From assembly GCF_000204015.1 (NCBI RefSeq), contig NZ_GL883079.1:568767-632766 (forward strand): DNA of 64,000 bases, given 5' to 3'. How positions within the stretch are numbered: the first letter of the stretch is position 1; the number at the start of each line of letters is the position of its first letter. The stretch is from Asticcacaulis biprosthecium C19. Its GTDB lineage: Bacteria > Pseudomonadota > Alphaproteobacteria > Caulobacterales > Caulobacteraceae. Below are positions 1 to 8,979 of this stretch, piece after piece. Under the pieces are notes generated by a model. That model was not told the DNA's origin and made no database searches. It saw only the letters and a program-made list of their open reading frames with translations. A program made the position numbers and the translations under genes.

Positions 1-30
1 GCGATGAGTCAAGGTCATCGAGGGTTGGTA

Positions 31-73
31 TTAGAGCGCCGATCCGATTCTACCGGATTGAAACGCGCTCTAA
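31..73. repeat. Extragenic palindrome downstream of smpB
   Basis: TTAGAGCG at 31-38 pairs perfectly with CGCTCTAA at 66-73. Inside it, ATCCG (42-46) pairs with CGGAT (54-58). This cruciform-like layout resembles palindromes scattered between genes in many alphaproteobacteria. It may also serve as the smpB 3' end, although no T-run follows on the minus strand. Family membership is inference from the layout. Confidence 0.55.
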
Positions 74-94
74 AACTCACCAACACGCCAAAGG

Positions 95-568
95 TCAGCC
101 CTTATCCCGCAACAACCGCGCCTTGTCACGGTTCCAGTCGCGTTCGGCGGAAGCCTCACGCTTGTCGTGGTTCTTCTTGCCCTTGGCCGTACAAACTTCC
201 AGCTTCACCCGGCCCTTGTCGTTGAAATAGAGCTTGGTCGCGATCAGAGTCATGCCCTCACGCTGGATGGCATTCATCATCCGGGCAATTTCCTTGCGAT
301 GCAGCAGAAGCTTGCGATGGCGGCGCGGCTCGTGGTTGAACCGGTTTGCCTGGGTGTAGATTGGAAAGTCAGCGTTGATCAGGAACAGTTCGCCGCCCTT
401 TTCGACGCTGACATAGGACTCAGCTATGTTCGCCCGCCCCTGACGCAGCGACTTGACCTCGGTGCCGGTCAGCATCAGGCCGGCCTCAACGGGGTTTTCG
501 AGGAAATAGTCGAAACGCGCGCGACGGTTATCGGCGATGACTTTGTAGTTGTTTTGTTCTTCTGCCAT
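95..568 (-). CDS. smpB: SsrA-binding protein SmpB
   Basis: This 157-residue protein matches SmpB over its whole length. SmpB binds tmRNA and delivers it with EF-Tu to stalled ribosomes for trans-translation. Diagnostic stretches are the N-terminal [11 protein letters not shown], the core [18 protein letters not shown], and the basic C-terminal tail containing [15 protein letters not shown], which in the family folds as a helix in the decoding centre. Length is typical. The gene lies 38 bp downstream of dapA on the same strand, so co-transcription is likely. No tmRNA gene is visible in the window. Confidence 0.97.
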   Translation of the reverse strand: MAEEQNNYKVIADNRRARFDYFLENPVEAGLMLTGTEVKSLRQGRANIAESYVSVEKGGELFLINADFPIYTQANRFNHEPRRHRKLLLHRKEIARMMNAIQREGMTLIATKLYFNDKGRVKLEVCTAKGKKNHDKREASAERDWNRDKARLLRDKG

Positions 569-606
569 GTTGGTACTATGTGGCGACGGACCTGAATAAG
601 GTCAAG

Positions 607-1509
607 TCACGCCAGCTCCAGCCCCGCCCGCGTCATGGCTTCGTCGACCATAGGCCGCACCGCTGCGCTGCACGGTGTAATCGGCAACCTCACCTCGTCG
701 GTGCAGATCCCCAGCCGGCTCAAAGCATACTTTGTCGGTGACGGCGACGAATCGGCGAACAGAACCTTGTGCAGACGAATCAGCTTGTCCTGCCATTGCC
801 GTGCGGTCTCGAACGCGCCCTGATGGCCTGCGGTATACAGCGCCACCATCGCCTCCGGTGCCACATTGGAGGTCACCGAAATTACACCATGGCCGCCATG
901 GGCCAGATAGCCCAGCAAGGTCGGATCATCGCCGGAAATGTAGGAGAAGTTGCCCTCGATTTCGGTGCGCATATAGCTGATGCGCTCCAGATCGCCTGTC
1001 GCATCCTTGATACCGACGATGTTCGGCAGCTTCGCCAGACGCGCAACGGTGTCATTGCTCATATCAACGACCGTGCGCCCCGGGACATTATACAGCAGAA
1101 CCGGAATCTGAACTGCGTCGTTGATCGCTTTGAAATGCTGATACAAACCTTCCTGCGATGGCTTGTTGTAGTAGGGCGCGACAACCAGAACCGCATCGGC
1201 GCCGACGGCCTTGGCGTGCTGCGCCAGTTCGATCGCTTCGGAGGTGTTGTTCGATCCGGCGCCGGCGATCACCTTGACCCGACCGGCGGCCTTTTCGACG
1301 CAGAACCTGACCACCTGCTTATGCTCTTCGACCGTCAAGGTCGATGTCTCGCCCGTCGTGCCGACCGGCACCAGGCCGTGCACGCCGGCAGCAATCTGGC
1401 GCTCGATATGAACGGCAAAGGCATCGTAGTCGACCTCGCCGTTTTTGAACGGGGTCACCAGGGCAGTAATGACTCCGGAAAAAGCAGGACGAAGAAGGGT
1501 ATCGGTCAT
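607..1509 (-). CDS. dapA: 4-hydroxy-tetrahydrodipicolinate synthase
   Basis: DapA condenses pyruvate with aspartate semialdehyde at the branch point to lysine and meso-diaminopimelate. The 300-residue protein is a class I (Schiff-base) aldolase. The PVGTTGE motif near residues 48-54, the catalytic Tyr in LLYNVPGRT (about Tyr140) and the Schiff-base Lys in GIKDATG (about Lys168) are all present. It is divergent from the lytic transglycosylase gene across a 182-bp gap and is followed by smpB. Diaminopimelate supply links it functionally, though not necessarily by regulation, to peptidoglycan. Confidence 0.96.
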   Translation of the reverse strand: MTDTLLRPAFSGVITALVTPFKNGEVDYDAFAVHIERQIAAGVHGLVPVGTTGETSTLTVEEHKQVVRFCVEKAAGRVKVIAGAGSNNTSEAIELAQHAKAVGADAVLVVAPYYNKPSQEGLYQHFKAINDAVQIPVLLYNVPGRTVVDMSNDTVARLAKLPNIVGIKDATGDLERISYMRTEIEGNFSYISGDDPTLLGYLAHGGHGVISVTSNVAPEAMVALYTAGHQGAFETARQWQDKLIRLHKVLFADSSPSPTKYALSRLGICTDEVRLPITPCSAAVRPMVDEAMTRAGLELA

Positions 1510-1691
1510 GGAGAGGCGCCTGGAGGTAGACTGAAAGTAGATTGCGCGTGGGGCGAACTGTGGTTTTCAGGTCGGCACACGAAAGATTGTCGGGAAAATA
1601 GCCATAGATAAGCCGGGCTTGCGCTGCAATGGTCTTTATAAAAAGAAACTATGCCGTATAGTCCTCAGATACCTCACCGCCGGATGATTAA

Positions 1692-4067
1692 ATGACGACG
1701 TTGCCACGCCGCCCCCTCGCCCGTTTTTCGCGCAAAGCCGTGCTGATCTGCGGCGTCTGCGCCGTCAGCCTGATCCTGCTGCAGCCGGTCGCTGCGCAGG
1801 AAGATCCGGCGGACGCGGCTGCCCCCATGAACACGCAGGGCATGCCGGCGACAACGGCGGTCGCCGTGCCCACCCAAGGGGGTGCCTATATCCCAGGCAG
1901 CCTGTCCGATTCGGACCGTCAGGCCCTGAGTTCCGCCATCCAGTATGTTCGCACGCGCAACTACGCCCAGGCCGATAGCCTGGGACGGACGATCACCGAT
2001 CCGGCGACGCGCAAACTGGTCACCTGGTACATCATCAACAACGACGGCCACGGCATTTACAGCTTTGCCGCGCTGGACGCTGCGCGCCGCGACCTGTGGG
2101 GCTGGCCGCGCGAATCGAAGCGCCAGATCGCCGCCGAAAAGATGATCACCCAGTCGGGCATGACGCCGCAACAGACGGTGGAATGGTTCAGCGGATCGCC
2201 GCCTCAGACGATTGAAGGCGCCTCGGCCCTGATCACCGCCTATGGTCTTCTGGGCCGGGTTGACGAGGCCCAGACCCTGACCAAGACGTGGTGGACGACC
2301 AAGGTCTTCGACGCCGGTGCCCAGGCCAACTTCTATCAGGCCTTCGGCAAGTATCTCGACCAGGCCGACCATAAGGCGCGCATCGCCTGTCTGGCGCTTA
2401 ACACCCAAAGCGGCTCGTCCCAGGCCATCCGCGACCTCTATCCGTATGTCGATCAGCATCAGCGCGATATCGGCCAGGCGGTCATAGCCATGCGCACGGG
2501 CGCCGCCGGCAGCGACGGTCTGTATCAGACAGCCCTCGCCGGCGATCCCGGCAACCAGGTCCTGGCCTTTGCCCGCGCCAAATATCTCGCCGGACGCGAC
2601 CTGGAAGCCCTGGGCTACGGCATCCTACCCAACCTCCCTCCGGCCTCGATGAGCCCGGAAGCGTCCAAGCAGATCTTTGACCTGCGCCTGACCTATTTTA
2701 AAACGGCCATCAAGGAACGCAACTATCGCGCCGCCTACGACGCCATGAACGGGGGTGGTTTTTCGCCGGGCGAAAGCATGGCCGAGGCCGAGTTCTTCGC
2801 CGGCTGGATGGCGCTGGTGAAGCTGAACGACAAGGAAGAGGCCCTGCGCCACTTCCATGCGCTTGCCACCTCCGGCACGTCGCCGATCACCATGGGCCGG
2901 GCCAACTACTGGCTTGGCCGCGCCTATGAGGCGCGCAATGACACCTCCAAGAACGATGCTGCAACCGCAAAGGCCTATTACACAAAGGGCGGCCAATACA
3001 TCTACGCCTTCTACGGCCAGTTGGCGGCGGAAAAAGCCGGCCAGAAGGAGATCGTCCTGGGCAAGGATCCCGTGCCCAGCGAAGCGGACCGCGCCCGGTT
3101 TAACGGCCGCGACCAGATTCAGGCCGCCCGAATCCTGGGCTCCCTTGGGGAAACCGACCTCTTCCGCGTCCTGGTGCTGCATGTCGGGACGACCCTGCCC
3201 AACGCCGAAGAACAGGCCCTGCTGGTTGATTTGTCGTCCATGTACGACACCCCGATCAACACCATGAAGGTGGCGCGCCAATCGATGCAGCGCGGCTTCT
3301 ATCTGCCGGAACGCGCCTACCCGGTCCGCAGCATCCCCGGAAATCCGTCCTCGGCGGAAAAGGCCTTCGTCCTGGCCATCGCGCGCCAGGAAAGCGGCTT
3401 CGACCCATCGGTGCGCTCGCACGCCAATGCCCGCGGCATGATGCAGTTGATTCCGTCGACCGCCCGCGCCGTGTCGCGACGCCTGTCGATCAGCTATACC
3501 GACTCCAAACTGTATGAGCCCGAATACAATATGACGCTTGGGTCCTACCACCTCGGCGAACTGGTCGACATGTTCAACGGCTCCTATGTGCTGGCGGCCG
3601 CTGGTTATAACGCCGGCCCCAGCCGCATGGGTACCTGGATCGGCAACTGCGGCGACCCGCGCGGTCAGGATGCCGATGCGCTCAGCTTTATCGAATGCCA
3701 TCCGTTCAGCGAAACCCGCAACTACATGATGCGAGTCACGGAAAACGTTCGCGTTTACCGCGCCCGCCTCAATGGCGGCCGCGCGCCGCTGACGGCCCAT
3801 GCCGACATCACGCGCGGCATGCCGGCGCCGATCGGTCGCATCGACTCAGAAGAGTTTGGCGGCGATATGCCGGCGGGTCCGATTGCCTATGGCGAGTATC
3901 AGAACGGACAGGCCGCGGGGGCAGCAGCCATTGTCGCCGGCGCCGGTGTGGCGGCGATGAAGCCGATTGCCGACCCCAAGCCCGCCGCGGCCAGGCCGAC
4001 AAAAAAGAAGGCAGCCGCGACGAAAGCCAGCACCAAGAAAACGACGAAAAAGAAGAAGCGGAACTAG
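1692..4067 (+). CDS. Soluble lytic murein transglycosylase (Slt70-like)
   Basis: This 791-residue periplasmic enzyme cleaves the glycan backbone of peptidoglycan to 1,6-anhydro products. A basic N-terminus and hydrophobic segment ending at LQPVAAQE form a signal peptide. A long alpha-helical superhelix of TPR-like repeats follows. The C-terminal SLT catalytic domain begins near residue 555 with AIARQESGFDPSVRSHANA; Glu567 in ARQES is the predicted acid. The ARGMMQLIPSTA and AGYNAGPSRM motifs complete the GH23 fold. The tail beyond about residue 740 is a disordered Ala/Lys extension ending in KKTTKKKKRN, which could bind acidic wall polymers (inference). Length exceeds E. coli Slt70 mainly because of this tail. 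Confidence 0.9.
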   Translation: MTTLPRRPLARFSRKAVLICGVCAVSLILLQPVAAQEDPADAAAPMNTQGMPATTAVAVPTQGGAYIPGSLSDSDRQALSSAIQYVRTRNYAQADSLGRTITDPATRKLVTWYIINNDGHGIYSFAALDAARRDLWGWPRESKRQIAAEKMITQSGMTPQQTVEWFSGSPPQTIEGASALITAYGLLGRVDEAQTLTKTWWTTKVFDAGAQANFYQAFGKYLDQADHKARIACLALNTQSGSSQAIRDLYPYVDQHQRDIGQAVIAMRTGAAGSDGLYQTALAGDPGNQVLAFARAKYLAGRDLEALGYGILPNLPPASMSPEASKQIFDLRLTYFKTAIKERNYRAAYDAMNGGGFSPGESMAEAEFFAGWMALVKLNDKEEALRHFHALATSGTSPITMGRANYWLGRAYEARNDTSKNDAATAKAYYTKGGQYIYAFYGQLAAEKAGQKEIVLGKDPVPSEADRARFNGRDQIQAARILGSLGETDLFRVLVLHVGTTLPNAEEQALLVDLSSMYDTPINTMKVARQSMQRGFYLPERAYPVRSIPGNPSSAEKAFVLAIARQESGFDPSVRSHANARGMMQLIPSTARAVSRRLSISYTDSKLYEPEYNMTLGSYHLGELVDMFNGSYVLAAAGYNAGPSRMGTWIGNCGDPRGQDADALSFIECHPFSETRNYMMRVTENVRVYRARLNGGRAPLTAHADITRGMPAPIGRIDSEEFGGDMPAGPIAYGEYQNGQAAGAAAIVAGAGVAAMKPIADPKPAAARPTKKKAAATKASTKKTTKKKKRN

Positions 4068-4113
4068 GCCCAATTTGCGACGAGAATGGTTCAAAAATCA
4101 GCGCCCAAACGCC

Positions 4114-4875
4114 TCATAGAAGTGGCATGGATTCTAACCGCAATATTCGCTGACCGGCGACATCGTTCAGCTCGCCCTTCAAGTTAAAAACTTCAGACAA
4201 GTATTTGGCGGAAAAAACAATTTCCGGACCTGCCTTTCTAACAAGTTGACCACGGTGCATAAGCAGGATTTCATCGGCGAACTGAGCCGCGAGATGCAGG
4301 TCGTGCAGGCTGAGGACGACCGTCTTGCCCTCGTCCGCCCGTTCGCGCAGCCGGATCAGCACATGCCGCTGCCAGGCCGGATCCAGCGCGATCAAGGGCT
4401 CATCCAGAAGATAGATATCGGCCGACGACACCAAAACCCGCGCCAGCAGCACACGCGCCCTTTGGCCGCCTGACAAACCGAACACGCCGCGGTCGCTGAC
4501 TTCCTGCAATCCCAGCGCCTGTAGCTCAGAAAACGCCTTTTGCCGCGCCAGTTCCGGCGTCAGATGCGGGCAGCCCAGCGCCGCCACATCGACACTAGGC
4601 AAATCCCAGGCAATGCTGCGTTCCTGCGGCAAATAGGCCATGTGGGCCGCGCGCCTCATCGGCGGCATGGCGACGACATCTTCGCCGTTGAGGGTGACCT
4701 TCCCACCGTCCAGCCGCAGCAGGGACGCCATGGCCTTCAGGAGGGTCGTCTTGCCGGCGCCATTGGGACCAACCACGACATAGAGCTTACCGGCCTCCAG
4801 ATGCGCGGAAACCGACTGTACGACGGTCTCGCCGCCCAGAATCACACTGACGTCGCTGAGATCAAGTGTCGCCAT
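4114..4875 (-). CDS. ABC transporter ATPase, FecE/BtuD type
   Basis: This is the ATP-hydrolysing subunit of a metal-chelate or cobalamin importer. Walker A GPNGAGKTT, Q-loop LPQE, signature LSGGQRAR, Walker B DIYLLDEP and H-loop SLHD are intact in 253 residues. I choose the ATG at 4875, whose A is shared with the permease stop codon (TGATG), over an ATG 15 bases upstream, because the same coupling occurs at the preceding junction. It is the last gene of a binding protein, permease, ATPase operon. Substrate cannot be told from the ATPase. Confidence 0.9.
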   Translation of the reverse strand: MATLDLSDVSVILGGETVVQSVSAHLEAGKLYVVVGPNGAGKTTLLKAMASLLRLDGGKVTLNGEDVVAMPPMRRAAHMAYLPQERSIAWDLPSVDVAALGCPHLTPELARQKAFSELQALGLQEVSDRGVFGLSGGQRARVLLARVLVSSADIYLLDEPLIALDPAWQRHVLIRLRERADEGKTVVLSLHDLHLAAQFADEILLMHRGQLVRKAGPEIVFSAKYLSEVFNLKGELNDVAGQRILRLESMPLL

Positions 4876-5870
4876 CAGTCCTGCATCCATGAACGGGCCG
4901 ACCGGTAGGCCAGCACTGCAAACAAGGGCGCGCCGATCAGTGACGTCAGCACCCCCAACCGCAACTCACCAGACGCCGGAATCAATCTTACGCACCCGTC
5001 GGCAATCAACACCATCAGCCCGCCGGCCAGGGCCGAGGGCCAGATCAGGCGATAGGGATCCTTGATCCCCAGAGCGCGGATCAGGTGCGGTGACGCCAGA
5101 CCGACAAAACCGATCACCCCTGCCACCGCTACGGCCAGACCGGCCAGCAGCGACGAGCCTACGACAATGGTCTGGGTCAAACGCGTCATGTCGACACCCA
5201 TGGAGCGAGCGGTTTCTTCACCCAAGGTCAGGAAACGCAGGCCACGGCCCAGATGCAGGCTAAGGGCACTGACCACCACCAGTCCGAACGCCGTCAGCAG
5301 GACATCGAACCAACTGCGATTCTGGACGCTGCCCATGGTCCAGCTCAGGATTTCGGCCGTCGTCACCGGCGACGGCGACAGGTTGAACACCAGGGCCATC
5401 AGGGCACCACACAGGGCCGACAACCCAACCCCAAGCAGGATCAGGGCCTGGCGTTGCGGGAAACGCTGGACGAACAGCAGCAACAGGAGAGCGACGCCTG
5501 TCGCGCCGGCCATGGCGAAGCCCTCTACGACAAACGGGATCAGGCCCAATCCGAACACGATGGCAATCGACGCCGCCAGCCCCGCCCCCGCCGATACGCC
5601 GAGAAGTCCCGGTTCGGCCAGCGGATTGCGCAGCAGCCCCTGCATCAATGCGCCGCTCATCCCCAGCATGGCACCGACCCCAACCGCCGTCAGGTTGCGC
5701 GGAAGGCGGATGCCCCACACGACCTCGGCGCCAAGCGAGCCGGGATGCACCAGAGCATCTCCCCAGGCATGCAGGCTCAGTGGGACGTCACCCAGCAACA
5801 TAAGGGTCACCACCATGACGCCAATGGCGACAGACAGTCCGATATTCAGGGTGGAGGTCGAAACATGCAT
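4875..5870 (-). CDS. ABC transporter permease, FecCD/BtuC family
   Basis: This 331-residue inner-membrane permease of the BtuC/FecCD/FhuB family forms the translocation path for a siderophore, haem or cobalamin. About ten hydrophobic segments are visible, with family motifs such as RNPLAEPGLLGVSAGAG, EILSWTMGS and GFVGLASPHLIRAL (the coupling-helix region facing the ATPase). The start is ATG at 5870, sharing its A with the TGA of the binding protein gene. A start 20 codons upstream exists but lies inside that gene and would add non-membrane residues. Confidence 0.91.
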   Translation of the reverse strand: MHVSTSTLNIGLSVAIGVMVVTLMLLGDVPLSLHAWGDALVHPGSLGAEVVWGIRLPRNLTAVGVGAMLGMSGALMQGLLRNPLAEPGLLGVSAGAGLAASIAIVFGLGLIPFVVEGFAMAGATGVALLLLLFVQRFPQRQALILLGVGLSALCGALMALVFNLSPSPVTTAEILSWTMGSVQNRSWFDVLLTAFGLVVVSALSLHLGRGLRFLTLGEETARSMGVDMTRLTQTIVVGSSLLAGLAVAVAGVIGFVGLASPHLIRALGIKDPYRLIWPSALAGGLMVLIADGCVRLIPASGELRLGVLTSLIGAPLFAVLAYRSARSWMQD

Positions 5871-6691
5871 CAACGGAATCCCTGGAGAGACAGGCTTTCG
5901 ATATCGTAGGCGGTAAACCAGCCGCTGCAAGCCATGGCTCGCGACGGCAGGATGAGGTTGGGTCTGCTTTCGATGACCTTGCGGACGATCGGGCTGCGGC
6001 CAGGGACGCGACGCATGGCGACAGCATCGTCAAAAAAAGACAAGGCGAATACATCCGGCTTTTTGGTCAGCATGACTTCGGGCGACAGGTAGAAGAAGCC
6101 CTTGGTCTGGGTCTCCAGCCGAAAGCCCAGCCGTGTCAGCATATCGCCGACCATGGTATCGGGTCCCGCGCTGAAGCCGCCGGGTGTGTAATAGAGGATT
6201 GAGCGGCCGCGCCCGATATCGTGAATATTTTCCAGGGCTTCCTCGAACCGATGGGCTTCGATACGGGCACTGGCGGGCTGGCCGACCTCGTCGCCGACCC
6301 GGAACAACTCATCGCGGGCCTGGTCGTAGCTGTAGACGTCGTTGATCGTGACGATCTTGACGCCATGATGCTGAAGACGCTGCAAAAGCTTTAGGTCACC
6401 GCCCCAGGTGCGCACGACAATGTCCGGCTCCAGCGACAGGATGGTTTCCAGATAGGGCTTAACCATACGAATCTTGCCGACCCGGTCGCGGAAATAGGAT
6501 TCCGGCAGAACTGCGCGATCAGAGACGGCGGCAATATCGGCCTGAGGCACCAAACCCAGGACATACTGGTCGGCGCAGCCATCCAGCGAGACGACTTTGG
6601 GCGGATTTGAAGCGTTTGCCGCCGTACCCGCGCTCAGCAGCACACCGGCACTGATCCAGGCAAGGATATGCTTTTGCCACCAAATCCGCAT
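5870..6691 (-). CDS. ABC transporter substrate-binding protein, BtuF/FepB-like
   Basis: This 273-residue periplasmic binding protein starts at ATG 6691 with a signal peptide (MRIWWQKHILAWISAG through TAANA). VVSLDGCADQYVLGL and LSLEPDIVVRTWGG are typical of helical-backbone TroA/BtuF-type binding proteins. It heads the operon with its permease and ATPase. Ligand (cobalamin, siderophore or haem) is undetermined: no TonB receptor is adjacent and I could not recognise a cobalamin riboswitch in the 122-bp divergent region. Longer in-frame upstream starts lack a signal peptide and cross the divergent promoter region. Confidence 0.86.
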   Translation of the reverse strand: MRIWWQKHILAWISAGVLLSAGTAANASNPPKVVSLDGCADQYVLGLVPQADIAAVSDRAVLPESYFRDRVGKIRMVKPYLETILSLEPDIVVRTWGGDLKLLQRLQHHGVKIVTINDVYSYDQARDELFRVGDEVGQPASARIEAHRFEEALENIHDIGRGRSILYYTPGGFSAGPDTMVGDMLTRLGFRLETQTKGFFYLSPEVMLTKKPDVFALSFFDDAVAMRRVPGRSPIVRKVIESRPNLILPSRAMACSGWFTAYDIESLSLQGFR

Positions 6692-6813
6692 AAGCCGTAT
6701 GCCGCTCCTGATTGCCCCGGGTATTGGCTCTACAAGGATTCTTTGCAGACGCGAACTCTTGCAGGCGTTTTTTGTATCTTGCGACCGCGCGCCCTTGGCC
6801 GTATGGCGAAGCC

Positions 6814-7740
6814 ATGAATATTTCCGACACACCGACCCTTTTGCGTACCGAAGCGTGGAGCGATTATGCCCTCGTCGATTCCGGCTATGGCCGCAAGCTG
6901 GAGCGCTACGGTGACTTCCTGGTGGTCCGTCCGGAGCCACAATGCTGGTGGACGCCGAAATATCCCGACCTGTGGGACCGCGCCGACGCCGGTTTCGACC
7001 CTGCCGGCGACGAGGATGAAGGCCGCTGGACCTTTTCGCGCAAGCCGCCGGAACAATGGCCGCTGGGTTGGGATGGCGTAAAATTCCATGGCCGCTTCAC
7101 CAATTTCCGCCACCTGGCCTTTTTCCCGGAGCAGGCGGCCAACTGGGCGTGGCAAAAACAGGCCATAGCTGCCCGTCCCGGCATCCGCGTGCTGAACCTG
7201 TTTGGCTATACCGGCGTCGCCAGCTTGGTCGCGGCATCTGCCGGCGCGAAGGTTACCCACGTTGACGCCTCCAAAAAGGCCATCGGCTGGGCGCGCGACA
7301 ATGCCGCCCTGTCGGGTCTGGCGGAAGCGCCGATACGCTGGATCTGCGAAGATGCCCGCAAATATGTTCAACGCGAAGTCAAGCGCGGCTCTAAATACGA
7401 GGGCATTATCCTCGACCCTCCGAAATACGGCCGCGGTCCGACCGGTGAAGTCTGGCGGCTGTTCGAGGACCTGCCAGAAATGGTTGCGATGTGTGCGCAG
7501 TTGCTGAGCGATGACGCCGCCTTTCTGCTGCTCAACGCCTATGCTGCGCGGGTTTCCGGGCCGGCCCTGGCGCATCTGGTCGCGGAAGCCGTTGGTCCCC
7601 GTAACGGCCCAAATGGAGGAAAGGTCGACTTTGGCGAACTGACCTTGCGTGAAGACACCAAACCGCCCAAGGGTCAGAAACCCTCCGCCGTGGCGCCGCG
7701 CGAAATCGGCCTTTCCTTCTTTGCCCGCTGGCAGGGCTGA
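6814..7740 (+). CDS. Class I SAM-dependent methyltransferase (RlmI-like)
   Basis: This 308-residue enzyme resembles SAM-dependent methyltransferases related to the 23S rRNA m5C methyltransferase RlmI. Motif I VLNLFGYTGVASLVAA and acidic motif II THVDASKKAI bind SAM. The catalytic-type motif IILDPPKYGRGPTG is typical of the family. The start at 6814 (MNISDTPTLL) is chosen over an in-frame ATG about 100 bp upstream, which would extend into the divergent promoter region. It is followed after 4 bp by a TrmH-type methyltransferase gene, so the two form an RNA-modification pair. The exact target nucleotide is not deducible. Confidence 0.85.
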   Translation: MNISDTPTLLRTEAWSDYALVDSGYGRKLERYGDFLVVRPEPQCWWTPKYPDLWDRADAGFDPAGDEDEGRWTFSRKPPEQWPLGWDGVKFHGRFTNFRHLAFFPEQAANWAWQKQAIAARPGIRVLNLFGYTGVASLVAASAGAKVTHVDASKKAIGWARDNAALSGLAEAPIRWICEDARKYVQREVKRGSKYEGIILDPPKYGRGPTGEVWRLFEDLPEMVAMCAQLLSDDAAFLLLNAYAARVSGPALAHLVAEAVGPRNGPNGGKVDFGELTLREDTKPPKGQKPSAVAPREIGLSFFARWQG

Positions 7741-7744
7741 TACC

Positions 7745-8536
7745 ATGATCAAGTCCGTCACCTCTCTGACCAACCAGACCGTCAAGGATATCCGCGCCCT
7801 GCATATGCGCAAGGAACGCGAGGAAACCGGCCGCTTCCTGGCCGAAGGCTTGAAGATCATCATCGACGCCCTGGATCAGGGTTTTGCGCCACTGATCCTG
7901 GTGTTCGGGAAATCCGACGACCGCCACCCGATGCTCGAGCGCGCCATCCGTGAGACGCTTGCGGTTGAAGGTGAGGTTTTGGAAGTAACGCGCGAAATTC
8001 TTGAGAAAATTTCACGAAAGGACAACCCGCAAATGGTTGTCGCGGTCTTCGCCCAGCAGGTCAAATCGCTGGCCGATATCGACCCGAACAGCAACGCGGT
8101 CTGGGTCGCGCTGGAACAGATCCGGGACCCCGGCAACCTCGGCACCATCATTCGTACGGCCGACGCCGCGGGCATTGGTGGGGTTATTCTGATTGGCGAC
8201 TGTGTCGACCCCTTCAGCGTTGAAACCGTGCGGGCCACCATGGGTTCGGTCTTCGCCCTGCCCGTCGTCAAATGCACGCGCGAAGCGTTCCTGGCCGACC
8301 GCTCTCGTTGGACCGGTTCGGTCGTCGGCACCCTGCTCACCGCGACGCACAATCACCGCACAGCCGACTATCGCCGTCCCACCCTGATCCTGATGGGCAC
8401 CGAACAGTCGGGCCTGACGCCGGACATCGCCGCAGCCTGCGATACCCACGTCAAGATCCCAATGAGGGGCCGCGCCGACAGTCTGAACCTGTCGGTCGCC
8501 ACCGGCATCATGATCTATGCCGCCGCTGGCCTTTAA
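7745..8536 (+). CDS. TrmH/SpoU-family RNA 2'-O-methyltransferase
   Basis: This 263-residue SPOUT-class enzyme has an N-terminal substrate-binding domain (SVTSLTNQTVKDIRALH) and the three knot motifs: NLGTIIRTADAAGIGGVI, ATMGSVFALPV and LNLSVATGIMIYAA. Such proteins methylate the ribose 2'-OH of rRNA or tRNA. It starts four bases after the preceding methyltransferase stop and is almost certainly co-transcribed with it. Whether it acts on rRNA (RlmB-like) or tRNA cannot be decided here. Confidence 0.88.
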   Translation: MIKSVTSLTNQTVKDIRALHMRKEREETGRFLAEGLKIIIDALDQGFAPLILVFGKSDDRHPMLERAIRETLAVEGEVLEVTREILEKISRKDNPQMVVAVFAQQVKSLADIDPNSNAVWVALEQIRDPGNLGTIIRTADAAGIGGVILIGDCVDPFSVETVRATMGSVFALPVVKCTREAFLADRSRWTGSVVGTLLTATHNHRTADYRRPTLILMGTEQSGLTPDIAAACDTHVKIPMRGRADSLNLSVATGIMIYAAAGL

Positions 8537-8598
8537 GAAGGGCCGCCTTGAGACATCTCGGTAACACCCGGAAAATTAAAAAGATTTAAGGTGAATTT

Positions 8599-8616
8599 GG
8601 TTCATGTCCGGTTCAT
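8599..8616 (+). promoter_or_regulatory. 11-bp-phased GGTTCAT direct repeat, candidate operator
   Basis: GGTTCAT occurs at 8599-8605 and again at 8610-8616, exactly one helical turn apart, 56 bp before the first small lipoprotein start. Head-to-tail half-sites with 11-bp phasing are the layout used by OmpR-family response regulators. The identity of any binding protein is unknown. Confidence 0.35.
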
Positions 8617-8671
8617 CGATGGAATTCTACCGTCATTTCATACGGGGTATTTTGACCTAAGGGGCTAAACC

Positions 8672-8848
8672 ATGACACTCTCAAAGACGACGGCCCTCGC
8701 CGTCAAACTCACGCTCGTCGCTGCTGTAGCGATCAGCCTGTCCGGCTGCCTGATCGTCGTCGGCGACGGAGAGGACGACATCCACCATGGCCATCACCGG
8801 GACGCCCCGGCGGCTGACGAAAAACCCGCCGAAACCGGCAGCTTCTAA
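8672..8848 (+). CDS. Small lipoprotein (58 aa)
   Basis: A 58-residue reading frame begins at ATG 8672, preceded by AAGGGG about eight bases upstream. It encodes MTLSKTTALAVK, a hydrophobic stretch and the lipobox LSGC (Cys26), followed by LIVVGDGEDD and a His-rich, acidic tail (IHHGHHRD). The mature part is only about 33 residues. After lipidation it would be anchored in the inner or outer membrane; the acidic His cluster could bind metal (inference). No family is recognised. The next gene encodes a similar but shorter protein with a near-identical ribosome-binding region, suggesting duplication. Confidence 0.7.
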   Translation: MTLSKTTALAVKLTLVAAVAISLSGCLIVVGDGEDDIHHGHHRDAPAADEKPAETGSF

Positions 8849-8867
8849 CCATCAAAGGGGACTAACC

Positions 8868-8978
8868 ATGAAAGCTATTGCCATTCGCCTCTTCGCCGCC
8901 ACCCTGCTGGCCGCCAGCCTCTCGGGCTGCATCATCATCGACGACAGCGGTCGCGACAACTTCACCCAAGCACGCTAA
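8868..8978 (+). CDS. Micro-lipoprotein (36 aa)
   Basis: This 36-codon gene starts 19 bp after the preceding lipoprotein stop, with AAAGGGG upstream of its ATG. It encodes MKAIAIRLFAATLLA, the lipobox LSGC (Cys21) and a mature peptide of only about 16 residues (CIIIDDSGRD onward). The shared LSGC-(I/L)I-acidic pattern and shared upstream sequence suggest it is a paralogue of its neighbour. It ends 1 bp from the convergent GST stop codon with no terminator between them. Entericidin-like or LPS-stress micro-lipoproteins are comparable in size, but homology is not shown. Confidence 0.65.
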   Translation: MKAIAIRLFAATLLAASLSGCIIIDDSGRDNFTQAR

Positions 8979-8979
8979 C

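Noticed and set aside
1-94. Possible tmRNA (ssrA) next to smpB
   Set aside because: The region contains only a palindrome. There is no tRNA-like acceptor end or tag-peptide frame.
6692-6813. Possible cobalamin riboswitch upstream of the ABC importer
   Set aside because: The gap is only 122 bp, is shared with a divergent gene, and shows no recognisable B12-box-like segment.
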